A model generated the notes under the pieces. The model had not been told where the DNA came from and ran no database searches. It saw nothing but the letters and a program-made list of their open reading frames with translations. Shown here piece by piece: positions 14,010 to 21,569 of a DNA stretch of 21,569 bases. Each line of letters starts with the position of its first letter. The first letter of the stretch is position 1. Both the position numbers and the translations under genes were made by a program. The stretch comes from CAZBJJ01 sp964492245 (GTDB taxonomy: Bacteria; Spirochaetota; Spirochaetia; Treponematales; Breznakiellaceae), in NCBI GenBank assembly GCA_964492245.1, contig CAZBJJ010000034.1:1-21569 (forward strand). The letters are read 5' to 3'.

Positions 14010-16670
14010 ATGGCAAACGAAAAGCGTGTCTACTTCTTTGGCAATGGTAAGGCAGAGGGAACTGCCAAGATGAAAGAGGTTTTGGGTGGCAAGGGTGCAA
14101 ACCTCGCCGAGATGACCAATCTAGGTATTCCAGTTCCGCCGGGTTTTACCATTGGTACCAATGTCTGTGCGGCGTATTACGAAAACAATAAAAAATATCC
14201 CGAAGGCCTTGAAAAAGAAGTTCTGGACAATTTGGCCCAGCTCGAAAAAGCTATGGGCAAAAAACTTGGCGATGCCGACGACCCTCTTTTGGTGTCGGTG
14301 CGCTCCGGTGCAGTTGTCTCGATGCCGGGCATGATGGACACCATCTTAAACTTAGGAATGAACGATAGGGCAGCTAAGGGGCTTTCCGAAAAAACAGGGA
14401 ACCCTCGCTTTGCCCTCGATGCCTATCGGCGTTTTATTCAGATGTATGGCGACGTGGTCTTGGGTGTGGATCACGATGCCTTCGAAGAAATACTTGCAAA
14501 GGCAAAAAAAGCGAAGAAGGTGGAGCTCGACACGGGCCTCGATGCCGATGACCTTCAGACTCTTGTAGACGATTATAAGGCAATTGTTAAAAAACAGACG
14601 GGCAAGGATTTTCCCCAGGATCCGGTTGAGCAACTTTGGGGGGCAGTAAATGCTGTCTTTGGCTCTTGGATGAACGACCGGGCCATTAAATATCGAGAGT
14701 TGAACCAGATTAAGGGCGTGGTGGGCACGGCAGTAAACGTGCAGTCGATGGTATTTGGCAACTTTGGCGATGACTCCGGTACGGGCGTCTGCTTTAGCCG
14801 CGATCCTTCCACGGGCGAAAACTGTTTTTATGGGGAATATCTGATGAACGCCCAGGGCGAAGATGTCGTTGCGGGTATTCGTACACCGGAGCAAATCTCT
14901 GCCCTAGAAAAAGAGAACAAGCAGGTCTACGACCAATTGGTAGGCTATAAGAATCGTCTGGAAAAACACTTTTTAGATATGCAGGATATGGAGTTTACTG
15001 TCCAACAGGGCGAGCTCTTTATTTTACAGACGCGAAGTGGCAAGCGCGCTGGGGCAGCTGCGGTAAAAATTGCAATTGATATGGTGCACGAGGGCCTAAT
15101 TGATAAAAATACCGCTATTCCCCGGGTGAGCCCAGCCCATATAGACCAACTCCTGCACCCGATGATTGACCCCGCCGCTTTAAAGACGGCCAGCTCCTTA
15201 ACCAAGGGGCTCAATGCCTCGCCGGGAGCTGCCAGTGGGCGCATTGTGTTTACCGCAAAGGACGCCGAGGACTGGGTGGCCCGTGGCGAGAAGGTTATGC
15301 TTGTGCGCAAGGATACCAGCCCCGAGGACATTGGGGGTATGCACGTGGCCGAGGGTATTTTAACATCCACCGGGGGCATGACAAGCCACGCAGCTGTTGT
15401 GGCCCGCGGTATGGGGACCCCCTGTGTTGCCGGTGCAAACGAGGTCGTTGTAAAGGCCAACACTGTGGACATTGGTTCGCAAACCTTTAAAGAGGGCGAA
15501 TGGATTACTATTGATGGTTCCAGCGGCCAGGTCTATGGCCAGAAGCTTCCCCTTGTGGCCCCAGCAATTAGCCAGGAGCTCAACGAATTCCTTGGCTGGT
15601 GCGACGAGGTCTGCAGCCAGAGCAAGCGGGGCAATATTGCCGGCTTTACGGTGCGTACAAACGCCGAAATTCCCGAGGATGTAAAGCGCGCCTTCGACTT
15701 TGGCGCCCAGGGGGTAGGGCTCTGCCGCACAGAACATATGTTCTTCGACAAAGAAAAGCTTATCCACTTCCGCCGCATGATTTTGGCAGACGACGAGGGC
15801 GCACGCAAAGAGGCTTTAGCCACTATTTTGCCCTTGCAGCAGAAAGATTATTTTGAAATATTCAAGGCAATGGGCGGACGGCCTGTTACCATCAGGCTTT
15901 TGGATCCCCCCTTGCACGAGTTTTTGCCCCACAACGACAGGGATGCAAAGGCCCTGGCCAAGCAGTTGCGCATTCGCCCGGACAAGCTTCAGGAAAAAGT
16001 GGAGCGCCTGCACGAATTAAACCCCATGCTCGGCCATCGCGGTTGTCGCCTGGCGATTACCTATCCCGAGATTTACGACATGCAGGTGGAGGCAATTGCC
16101 CGCGCCGCCGTGGACTGTAAAAAAGCTGGTGTCGAGGTAAAACCAGAGATTATGATTCCCATTGTCTGCGATGTAAAAGAGCTCAAGCTCATTCGCCCCC
16201 GCAGCGAGGAAATTATTGCCAATGTCCTTAAAGAGACTGGCACAGAAATTGGCTTCCAAATTGGCACTATGATAGAGGTCCCCCGAGCAGCCATTCTGGC
16301 CGACGAAATTGCCGAATATGCCGATTTCTTCTCCTTTGGCACTAACGACCTTACCCAGACCGCCTTTGCCTTTAGTCGGGACGATGTGGCCAAGTTCCTG
16401 CCCTCCTATATTGAGCAGGGCATTCTTGAGCACGACCCCTTCGAGGTAATTGATGAGGCTGGCGTAGGTATGCTGGTTAATCTGGGTACCGAAAAGGGGC
16501 GCAAGGCCAAGGCAGATTTAAAAGTGGGTATCTGTGGTGAGCATGGCGGGAATCCGCAGACCATCGACTTCTGCTATCGCGCAGGGCTGTCCTATGTCTC
16601 CTGTTCGCCCTTCCGTGTACCGGTTGCCCGTGTGGCAGCTGCCCAGGCAGTGTTGCGTGCAAGTAAATAA
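14010..16670 (+). CDS. ppdK: Pyruvate phosphate dikinase
   Basis: An 886-residue, full-length enzyme. The N-terminal ATP-grasp half has VRSGAVVSMPGMMDT. The central swivelling domain has GGMTSHAAVVARG, with phospho-carrier His460. The C-terminal PEP/pyruvate barrel has GICGEHGGNP, with catalytic Cys842. It interconverts pyruvate, ATP and phosphate with PEP, AMP and pyrophosphate in the cytoplasm and, in anaerobes, often serves glycolysis in place of or beside pyruvate kinase. SD GGAGG lies about 10 bases before the ATG. It is a single-gene unit, ending at an intrinsic terminator. Confidence 0.98.
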   Translation: MANEKRVYFFGNGKAEGTAKMKEVLGGKGANLAEMTNLGIPVPPGFTIGTNVCAAYYENNKKYPEGLEKEVLDNLAQLEKAMGKKLGDADDPLLVSVRSGAVVSMPGMMDTILNLGMNDRAAKGLSEKTGNPRFALDAYRRFIQMYGDVVLGVDHDAFEEILAKAKKAKKVELDTGLDADDLQTLVDDYKAIVKKQTGKDFPQDPVEQLWGAVNAVFGSWMNDRAIKYRELNQIKGVVGTAVNVQSMVFGNFGDDSGTGVCFSRDPSTGENCFYGEYLMNAQGEDVVAGIRTPEQISALEKENKQVYDQLVGYKNRLEKHFLDMQDMEFTVQQGELFILQTRSGKRAGAAAVKIAIDMVHEGLIDKNTAIPRVSPAHIDQLLHPMIDPAALKTASSLTKGLNASPGAASGRIVFTAKDAEDWVARGEKVMLVRKDTSPEDIGGMHVAEGILTSTGGMTSHAAVVARGMGTPCVAGANEVVVKANTVDIGSQTFKEGEWITIDGSSGQVYGQKLPLVAPAISQELNEFLGWCDEVCSQSKRGNIAGFTVRTNAEIPEDVKRAFDFGAQGVGLCRTEHMFFDKEKLIHFRRMILADDEGARKEALATILPLQQKDYFEIFKAMGGRPVTIRLLDPPLHEFLPHNDRDAKALAKQLRIRPDKLQEKVERLHELNPMLGHRGCRLAITYPEIYDMQVEAIARAAVDCKKAGVEVKPEIMIPIVCDVKELKLIRPRSEEIIANVLKETGTEIGFQIGTMIEVPRAAILADEIAEYADFFSFGTNDLTQTAFAFSRDDVAKFLPSYIEQGILEHDPFEVIDEAGVGMLVNLGTEKGRKAKADLKVGICGEHGGNPQTIDFCYRAGLSYVSCSPFRVPVARVAAAQAVLRASK

Positions 16671-16693
16671 AGTATAGAGCGATACCTTTATAG

Positions 16694-16724
16694 CGCAGGT
16701 CCTTTTTGGGCCTGCGTTTTTTTT
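16694..16724 (+). terminator. Rho-independent terminator of ppdK
   Basis: CGCAGGTCC (16694-16702) pairs with GGGCCTGCG (16708-16716): nine pairs with one G-T wobble across a TTTTT loop, followed by eight Ts. It begins 24 bases after the ppdK stop. Confidence 0.93.
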
Positions 16725-16744
16725 GTCAATTGATGGGGTCTTGC

Positions 16745-16773
16745 TTTACCTTACTTGGACAGTTTGGTATGCT
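16745..16773 (+). promoter_or_regulatory. Possible promoter of the ABC importer genes
   Basis: TTTACC (16745-16750), 17 bases, TATGCT (16768-16773) with an upstream TGG making an extended -10. Nine bases separate it from ATG 16783, so the leader would be 2-3 bases. No SD is visible. Confidence 0.45.
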
Positions 16774-16782
16774 GAGCCCACT

Positions 16783-17733
16783 ATGAAGCATTTGTTTAAA
16801 CTTTTTATACTCCTCTCTGTTGTTCTTACTTCTTCCTGTTCTTCCAAGAATAGCTCTGAACTTGTTATTTACGGTCTACAGGGGCCCTCCTCGGTGGGCA
16901 TGGCCCAGCTCTTTGCCAATACCGAAACGGCTAATTCCTTAATTCGTGCAGAAATAGCCCCCACGGTCGATATTATGGTAGCAAAATTTGCGGCGGGTCA
17001 GGCCCAGGCCGGCATTTTGCCCCCGAATGTGGCGGCAAAACTGGCTTCAAGTGGCGTCGATATTCAGGTGGCCGCCATTGTGGGGCGGGGCATGCTTTCT
17101 ATTTTGGGAACGGATAGCGCAATTGCCGGTCCCGCCGATTTAGGCGGTAAACAGATCTATGTGGCTGGTGGGGGCTCTACCCCGGACTATGTTACTAAGC
17201 GCATTTTGCAGGGGGCTGGCCTGGATATTGGTGGAGATATCAATTTAGATTTTACCCTGCCATATCCGGAAATTGCCCAGAGCTTATTGGCCAACCGTAT
17301 TTCGCTGGCTGTTTTACCCGAGCCCTTTGCCACCATGGTCTTGTCGGGCAATTCCTCGATTAAAGAGCTTTTTAATATGCAGGAGGCCTGGACAGAGGCC
17401 ACGGGCTTGCCCGACTATCCTATGACCCTTTTGGTACTAAGCCGCCCTTGGGCATCTGCCAATCGGGCAGAGGTTAAGGCCCTGCTTGCCGCCTATAAAA
17501 ATTCTGTAGACTGGGTCTTGGAAAATCCCAACGAGGCGGCAAAGGTGGCCGAAGAGGCGGGTTTGGGCGTGAAGGCAGCAGCAATTGCCCGGGCAATTCC
17601 CCGCACAGCCTATTGTTTTGTACCGGCAAAAGAGGGGCGCAGCGAATTGGAAGGCCTGTTCAAGGTTTTTATGGACTTCGATCCTAAATCGATTGGCCAG
17701 GCAATGCCGGCAAAGGCCTTTTACTGGGAATGA
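16783..17733 (+). CDS. ABC transporter substrate-binding lipoprotein (SsuA/THI5-like)
   Basis: A 316-residue lipoprotein. The signal peptide ends in LTSSC, with lipidated Cys19. The mature part has the two-lobed binding-protein pattern of the nitrate/sulfonate/thiamine-precursor group: VAKFAAGQAQAGILPPN near the start, then PADLGGKQIYVAGGGSTPDYVTKRI and ISLAVLPEPFATMV. It would capture a small solute outside the inner membrane and hand it to the fused permease-ATPase next door; the solute cannot be deduced. The frame extends upstream to TTG 16723, but those codons overlap the ppdK terminator and precede the signal peptide, so ATG 16783 is preferred. The stop overlaps the next start (ATGA). 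Confidence 0.88.
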   Translation: MKHLFKLFILLSVVLTSSCSSKNSSELVIYGLQGPSSVGMAQLFANTETANSLIRAEIAPTVDIMVAKFAAGQAQAGILPPNVAAKLASSGVDIQVAAIVGRGMLSILGTDSAIAGPADLGGKQIYVAGGGSTPDYVTKRILQGAGLDIGGDINLDFTLPYPEIAQSLLANRISLAVLPEPFATMVLSGNSSIKELFNMQEAWTEATGLPDYPMTLLVLSRPWASANRAEVKALLAAYKNSVDWVLENPNEAAKVAEEAGLGVKAAAIARAIPRTAYCFVPAKEGRSELEGLFKVFMDFDPKSIGQAMPAKAFYWE

Positions 17734-19280
17734 GAAGGCGCCTTGGTCTTTTTGCCCTCGGTATAGGCCTGCTTTTAGCCTTGTGGTCGCTGGGGGCAAT
17801 TGTTTTTAATGCCCAAATAATTTTGCCTGGGCCCTGGCTGGTTCTTCCGGCTTTTTGGCAGCTGCTTATTTCGCCAGGCTTTGCCGCCATTCTTGGGGCC
17901 TCTGCCCTGCGCGTGCTTTTGGCCATCTCCATTGCCCTGCCCCTGGCTACACTGGTCGGCGTACTTGCTGGGCTGCGGCCAAGAATTTACGATGTGTTAA
18001 GACCTGGTTTTGCCCTAATTGCGGCAACGCCGGTGCTATCTATTATTCTTATTGCTTTTTTCATTTTTGGGCAGGAGGGCACACCGGTGTTTTCGGCCTT
18101 CCTTATCGTTTTTCCCATTGTAAGCCAGGCGGCAATGGGGGCTATTGCCCAGGTCGACGAAAAATTACAGGAGATGGCCAGAGTTTTTCGCCTTTCTCGC
18201 CGGGCCCGCTTTCGCTATCTTTACCTACCTGCCCTTGTTCCCAGCCTGCTTTCGGGTCTGCGGGCCGCCCTTGCCCTGTCGTGGAAGGTGGTGGTGGCGG
18301 CAGAGGTACTTATCCAGCCCTTGCGCTCGCTGGGGCGGGGGATGTATCAGGCTAAGATGAATTTGGAGACAGCCGAGCTCTTTGCCTGGACCATCGCTAC
18401 TGTTTTTTTTGCGGGCTTAAGCGAGGCGGCGATTCCGCTTGTGCAGCGCCTAACTAGAATAGCGCAGAAAATCTGGCAGGTCGATGTGTACCGACCGAGT
18501 GCTTCTGCGCCATCTCTGTTCGAGCAGGGCTCTGTGCCGGCTAGCCTTGAATTTACTGCGATCGATTTTTCTTGGCCGGGTAGGGAGGTCTTTAGAGATT
18601 TTTCTTTGAGCCTTGCACATGGCGAGCGTCTTGCGGTTTTAGGGCCCTCTGGTTCGGGTAAGACGACCCTGCTTTCTTTGGCGGCAGGTCTTATTCAGCC
18701 CTCTGCGGGAAGGCTGCTCAGGCAGGGGGACGGGGCGACTAGCTTTGTCTTCCAGGATTCCCGTTTAATTGAGCAACAGAGTATTTTAAAAAATGTGGCT
18801 ATTCCCCTGTACGAATATCGCCCCGATTATATTGATGGCAAAACCTGGCAGGCGCTGTCCAGGGACTGCGCTGCGGCCATGCTTGAGCGGGTGGGGCTGG
18901 GAGACCGCCTTTTTGTCCGCCCTGGCGAGCTTTCCGGTGGGCAGCGCCAGCGGGTGGCCTTGGCGCGCGCCTTTGTGGTGCCTGCCCCTCTTTTGCTCTT
19001 AGATGAGCCTTTTCAGTCTTTAGATTTACCCTTACGCATTCAGCTTATGGACCTAACCCTCGACCTACTTAAGGCCTATCCACGCAGTCTTATTGCGATA
19101 ACGCACGATGTGCGCGAGGCTATTTATCTTTGCAACCGCGCCATTGTGCTTGGTCCTTCGGGCATTGTCCACGAAGAGTCTGTCGAACTCAGCCGCCAGG
19201 AGCGCGCCTATTCTTCATCGGTACGTGCCGCGGCACCTGCCGCCCTCGAAGCCCGTCTTTTGTCGGCCCTGGGGGCCTAG
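17730..19280 (+). CDS. Fused ABC importer permease and ATPase (SsuC-SsuB-like)
   Basis: A 516-residue single polypeptide. Residues 1-245 are a binding-protein-dependent permease with several hydrophobic helices and the EAA-type coupling loop around 149-167. After a linker (about 246-270) comes an ABC ATPase: Walker A GPSGSGKT 305-312, signature LSGGQ 401-405, Walker B LLLLDEP 421-427, and the switch His459 in ITHD. Importers of this group normally carry these as two separate proteins. A fused chain would presumably form a homodimer to give two permease and two ATPase halves. It overlaps the binding-protein gene by 4 bases (ATGA) and ends convergent with coaX, 17 bases apart. Substrate unknown; the family relatives carry sulfonates, nitrate or pyrimidine precursors. 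Confidence 0.9.
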   Translation: MRRRLGLFALGIGLLLALWSLGAIVFNAQIILPGPWLVLPAFWQLLISPGFAAILGASALRVLLAISIALPLATLVGVLAGLRPRIYDVLRPGFALIAATPVLSIILIAFFIFGQEGTPVFSAFLIVFPIVSQAAMGAIAQVDEKLQEMARVFRLSRRARFRYLYLPALVPSLLSGLRAALALSWKVVVAAEVLIQPLRSLGRGMYQAKMNLETAELFAWTIATVFFAGLSEAAIPLVQRLTRIAQKIWQVDVYRPSASAPSLFEQGSVPASLEFTAIDFSWPGREVFRDFSLSLAHGERLAVLGPSGSGKTTLLSLAAGLIQPSAGRLLRQGDGATSFVFQDSRLIEQQSILKNVAIPLYEYRPDYIDGKTWQALSRDCAAAMLERVGLGDRLFVRPGELSGGQRQRVALARAFVVPAPLLLLDEPFQSLDLPLRIQLMDLTLDLLKAYPRSLIAITHDVREAIYLCNRAIVLGPSGIVHEESVELSRQERAYSSSVRAAAPAALEARLLSALGA

Positions 19281-19297
19281 GTGAAGGGTTCGGTAAA

Positions 19298-20068
19298 CTA
19301 GTTTCGGGGAACCAAGTCCACGACTAAACGCAGTCCCCGCAGAGTTAGGTGCAGGTCGACCCTGTCGAAAACTGAACAGAGGGGAGAAATAATTGAGCTC
19401 TGCCCACCGGTTGCCACGATCTTGGCCTTCGTGCCCAGATCTTTTTTGATGTTTTCGACCACATGCTGAACTAAACCGGTATAGCCGTGGACAATTCCGG
19501 CCTGAATCGCCTCGATAGTGTTTCTGCCAAAGGCCTGGGGCGGCGCACTTAAACGCACATGGGGCAATTGAGCGGTGTCGCGCGAAAGGGAGCTAACTGC
19601 TGTACCCAGGCCTGGCACAATGGCCACCCCCTCTAGGGCTGCCTGAGCATTGACCACGGTAAAGGTGAGCGCAGTACCGAAATCCACCACAATACAGGGA
19701 GCTTTAAAGAAATCCCAGGCAGCCACTGCATCGGCTACGAGGTCGGTGCCCACCTCGTACGGGCGGGTAATTTCGATATCCAAATGAGGATAGACACTGG
19801 GGCCAAGCACAATGGGCTGGTGCCCACAGAGGCTCGCCAACATCGAGGCCATGGGGTCGCTTAAAGAGGGTACCACAGTGGAAAGGCAGGAGGCCTTAAT
19901 GTTGTGGGGGTCCAAGCCGACATCGGCAAAGAGAGAGCGAAAAATAATAGCGTATTCGTCCTCGGTCTTGCGGGCCACGGTGTGTACGCGCCAGGAATGT
20001 AGGAGTTCATCTCCCTTCCAGACTCCCGCAACAATATTTGTATTGCCCACATCAACTGTGTATACCAT
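19298..20068 (-). CDS. coaX: Type III pantothenate kinase CoaX
   Basis: A 256-residue ASKHA-fold kinase. The phosphate-binding DVGNTN begins at residue 6; VVDFGTALT (127-135) supplies a second Asp-containing block. The pantothenate-site motif usually written GxDR reads GTDL (107-110). It catalyses the first step of coenzyme A synthesis and, in the type III family, is not feedback-inhibited by CoA. A strong SD (AAGGAGG) precedes ATG 20068. It is divergent from hisS. Confidence 0.93.
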   Translation of the reverse strand: MVYTVDVGNTNIVAGVWKGDELLHSWRVHTVARKTEDEYAIIFRSLFADVGLDPHNIKASCLSTVVPSLSDPMASMLASLCGHQPIVLGPSVYPHLDIEITRPYEVGTDLVADAVAAWDFFKAPCIVVDFGTALTFTVVNAQAALEGVAIVPGLGTAVSSLSRDTAQLPHVRLSAPPQAFGRNTIEAIQAGIVHGYTGLVQHVVENIKKDLGTKAKIVATGGQSSIISPLCSVFDRVDLHLTLRGLRLVVDLVPRN

Positions 20069-20078
20069 GCCTTCCTCC

Positions 20079-20108
20079 TTGCCGATTTGTTCAGTTTTAT
20101 GCCATCAT
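20079..20108 (+). promoter_or_regulatory. Possible hisS promoter with extended -10
   Basis: TTGCCG (20079-20084), 18 bases, then CATCAT (20103-20108) with TGC upstream. Seven bases separate it from ATG 20116, with no SD. The match is modest; CATACT (20106-20111) is an alternative -10 but is only 4 bases from the ATG. Confidence 0.35.
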
Positions 20109-20133
20109 ACTAAATATGTCAGATCTTATCCAA
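20104..20133 (-). promoter_or_regulatory. Possible coaX promoter
   Basis: On the minus strand, TTGGAT (20133-20128), 18 bases, then TATGAT (20109-20104; five of six). This would give a leader of about 29 bases carrying the coaX SD. Its -10 occupies nearly the same bases as the hisS -10 on the other strand. Confidence 0.45.
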
Positions 20134-21420
20134 GCACGTATATTAAAAGGTTTCCGCGATTTTTTGCCCACAAAGGAAATTGAGCGGCGCCTGCTAGTCG
20201 AAAAGCTGGAAAGCTGTTTTCGCAGTTTTGGCTTTGTACCCATAGATACCCCAGCTTTAGAGTATAGCGAAATACTTTTGGGCAAGGGGGGCGGCGAAAC
20301 CGAAAAACAAGTGTATCGCTTTACCGATCACGGCCAGCGCGATGTAGCACTCCGCTTCGATTTAACGGTGCCCTTTGCACGCTTTATGGCCATGCACAAA
20401 AACGAACTGCCCTTGCCCTTTAAGCGCTACCACATTGCCAAGGTCTGGCGGGGCGAAAACACCCAGCGTGGGCGCTATCGTGAATTTACGCAGTGCGATT
20501 TTGACATTGTTGCCAGCGACAGTCTTGCTGCCGACTATGAAATTCTTTTACTTATGCGCGAAAGTCTTTTGTCCATTGGCGCTGGGGCTGTACGCATTCA
20601 TGTCAACCATCGGGGCCTTTTTAACCGCTTTTTAATAAGTCTTAACCTTGGCGATTCATCGACGGAGGTGCTGCGAACGGTCGATAAGCTGTCGAAAATT
20701 GGTGCCGAGGAAACAAGGGCTCAATTGGCCGAGCTTTCCAACGATTCTACTGCCGAGCGCATTTTACATTTTATTCAGGCTCGTGGCAGCTGGGACGAAA
20801 CACTGGCGGCAATGGAAGAGGCTGTAGGGGGGCCGGGGGAAGATATAGACCGCCTTAAAAGCCTTCGGCGTTTTATGCTGGATGGGGATATAGATTCTCA
20901 TTTTGTATTGGATCCAAGCATTACGCGCGGCCTGGATTATTACACCGGCCTTGTCTTCGAGACCTTTTTATGCGATTTGCCCGAGCTTGGCTCGGTCTGT
21001 TCGGGTGGGCGCTACGACGAGCTGGCCAGCCTGTATACAAAGGAGCGTCTTTCGGGTGTGGGGGCCTCAATTGGGCTAGATCGCCTTTTAGCTGGGCTTG
21101 AGGTTCTGGGGCTCTCGCATCTACAGACGGGATTTGCCCCGTTAGCAATCGCCTGTATGGATATGTCCTTAATGGGATATTATCAAGAGTTGGCCCAAAG
21201 ATTTCGCGGTGTAGGTATAAATACTGCGGTGCTCAGCGAGGCCAGCAAACCGGTTGCTCAGTATACCTTGGCCGAGAAAATGGGCGCAAAGGCTGTTCTT
21301 ATTGCCGATGCCTCCGCAATTGCTGCCAAGACCTACAGCCTGCGTCTGCTTGGTCCTCGAAAAAATATAGATGGTTTAGATTTTGATGGCATTGTAAAAG
21401 AGCTCTTCCTTGAGAAATAA
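20116..21420 (+). CDS. hisS: Histidyl-tRNA synthetase
   Basis: A 434-residue class II aminoacyl-tRNA synthetase. Motif 1 is in the N-terminal region, motif 2 is the WRGENTQRGRYREFTQCD stretch, the histidine-specific RGLDYYTG segment follows, and motif 3 is GASIGLDRL. The anticodon-binding domain forms the last 100 residues or so. It charges tRNA-His in the cytoplasm. The open frame starts at a TTG inside coaX (20038), but family alignment favours ATG 20116 (MSDLIQARILKGFRDFLP). No SD precedes that ATG. Confidence 0.96.
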   Translation: MSDLIQARILKGFRDFLPTKEIERRLLVEKLESCFRSFGFVPIDTPALEYSEILLGKGGGETEKQVYRFTDHGQRDVALRFDLTVPFARFMAMHKNELPLPFKRYHIAKVWRGENTQRGRYREFTQCDFDIVASDSLAADYEILLLMRESLLSIGAGAVRIHVNHRGLFNRFLISLNLGDSSTEVLRTVDKLSKIGAEETRAQLAELSNDSTAERILHFIQARGSWDETLAAMEEAVGGPGEDIDRLKSLRRFMLDGDIDSHFVLDPSITRGLDYYTGLVFETFLCDLPELGSVCSGGRYDELASLYTKERLSGVGASIGLDRLLAGLEVLGLSHLQTGFAPLAIACMDMSLMGYYQELAQRFRGVGINTAVLSEASKPVAQYTLAEKMGAKAVLIADASAIAAKTYSLRLLGPRKNIDGLDFDGIVKELFLEK

Positions 21421-21464
21421 AGCTAATAGGGCAATACTATATATTAGTGAATCCCTAGCTTTTA
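21421..21464 (+). other. Imperfect stem-loop between hisS and the next gene
   Basis: AGCTA-ATA-GGG (21421-21431) can pair with CCCTAGCT (21453-21460), with a 3-base bulge; an inner ACTA/TAGT pair (21436-21439 with 21445-21448) sits in the loop. Four Ts follow. It could be a weak terminator or a leader structure just ahead of the SD at 21466-21470. Confidence 0.35.
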
Positions 21465-21475
21465 TGGAGGACATC

Positions 21476-21569
21476 ATGCTGAAACATCGGATTGCAGTGT
21501 TTGCAATATTCACTTTTTTAACCAGCCTGTTATTTTTGGCTTGCCCCAACGAGCAAAGTCCAGAGCCAC
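21476..21569 (+). CDS. Putative lipoprotein, N-terminal fragment only
   Basis: ATG 21476 opens a frame that runs off the window edge. The first 31 residues are a lipoprotein signal peptide: two basic residues, a hydrophobic stretch and lipobox FLAC, with Cys23 lipidated, then PNEQSPEP. An SD (GGAGG) lies 6 bases upstream. The function cannot be told from what is visible. Confidence 0.75.
   Translation, partial: MLKHRIAVFAIFTFLTSLLFLACPNEQSPEP

Noticed and set aside
14352..14894. 180-codon open frame opposite ppdK (and similar long opposite-strand frames)
   Set aside because: It lies fully inside a certain gene, lacks an SD and known motifs, and follows the base bias of the real frame.
16723..16782. 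20-residue extension of the binding protein from TTG 16723
   Set aside because: It begins in the T-run of the ppdK terminator and precedes a good signal peptide.
19287..19313. GGTTC/GAACC inverted repeat between the fused ABC gene and coaX
   Set aside because: The stem is short with mismatched internal loops and no T-runs; not called as a bidirectional terminator.
20038..20115. 26-residue extension of HisS
   Set aside because: It overlaps coaX and has no family similarity; the usual HisS start is at 20116.

Overview
The window holds about sixteen tightly packed genes from a chromosomal housekeeping region of an anaerobe, most likely a spirochaete of the Treponema/Spirochaeta type. The clues are a TatT-type TRAP-associated TPR lipoprotein (a family best known from Treponema pallidum), smpB beside lepB, a short HrpA-type DEAH helicase, pyruvate phosphate dikinase, several lipobox lipoproteins and a PEGA/FGE-like membrane protein. 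This assignment rests on family knowledge and gene neighbourhood, not on a database search. I see no RNA genes, insertion sequences, CRISPR array or phage genes.

Layout. From 8411 down to 1 all genes are on the minus strand. One probable operon runs PEGA/FGE-like membrane protein > smpB > bioY > ecfA > ecfT (8411-4346), coupling trans-translation with an ECF biotin importer. A second starts at once with the orphan tatT and runs into a DEAD-box helicase (overlapping) and a GH3 beta-glycosidase (4298-1, cut by the window edge). On the plus strand, two tandem type I signal peptidase homologues and hemW follow (8476-11398). hrpA is convergent with hemW (13908-11395), and the two stop codons overlap. 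ppdK (14010-16670) stands alone and ends at a clear intrinsic terminator. It is followed by a two-gene ABC importer: a substrate-binding lipoprotein and a permease-ATPase fusion (16783-19280). coaX (minus) and hisS (plus) are divergent, and a partial lipoprotein gene enters at the right edge.

How the genes work together. Biotin uptake (BioY-EcfA-EcfT), the ABC importer and TatT suggest nutrient scavenging. CoaX supplies coenzyme A, and PpdK serves PPi-linked glycolysis or gluconeogenesis. LepB matures exported proteins, while SmpB, HisS and the two helicases serve translation and RNA metabolism.

The most interesting signal is regulatory. Several genes at the head of transcription units (the PEGA/FGE gene and tatT most clearly; lepB1, hrpA, the binding-protein gene and hisS less so) have no Shine-Dalgarno sequence. 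Instead they carry a sigma70-like promoter whose -10 box ends only 6-9 bases before the ATG, which predicts leaderless or nearly leaderless mRNAs. Most genes inside operons, and the lead genes coaX and ppdK, have good Shine-Dalgarno sequences. Other notable points are a second signal peptidase whose catalytic lysine is replaced by arginine, the fused permease-ATPase importer protein, a TatT gene without its TRAP partners, and a GH3 gene with lower GC than its neighbours and an inserted trefoil-like segment.
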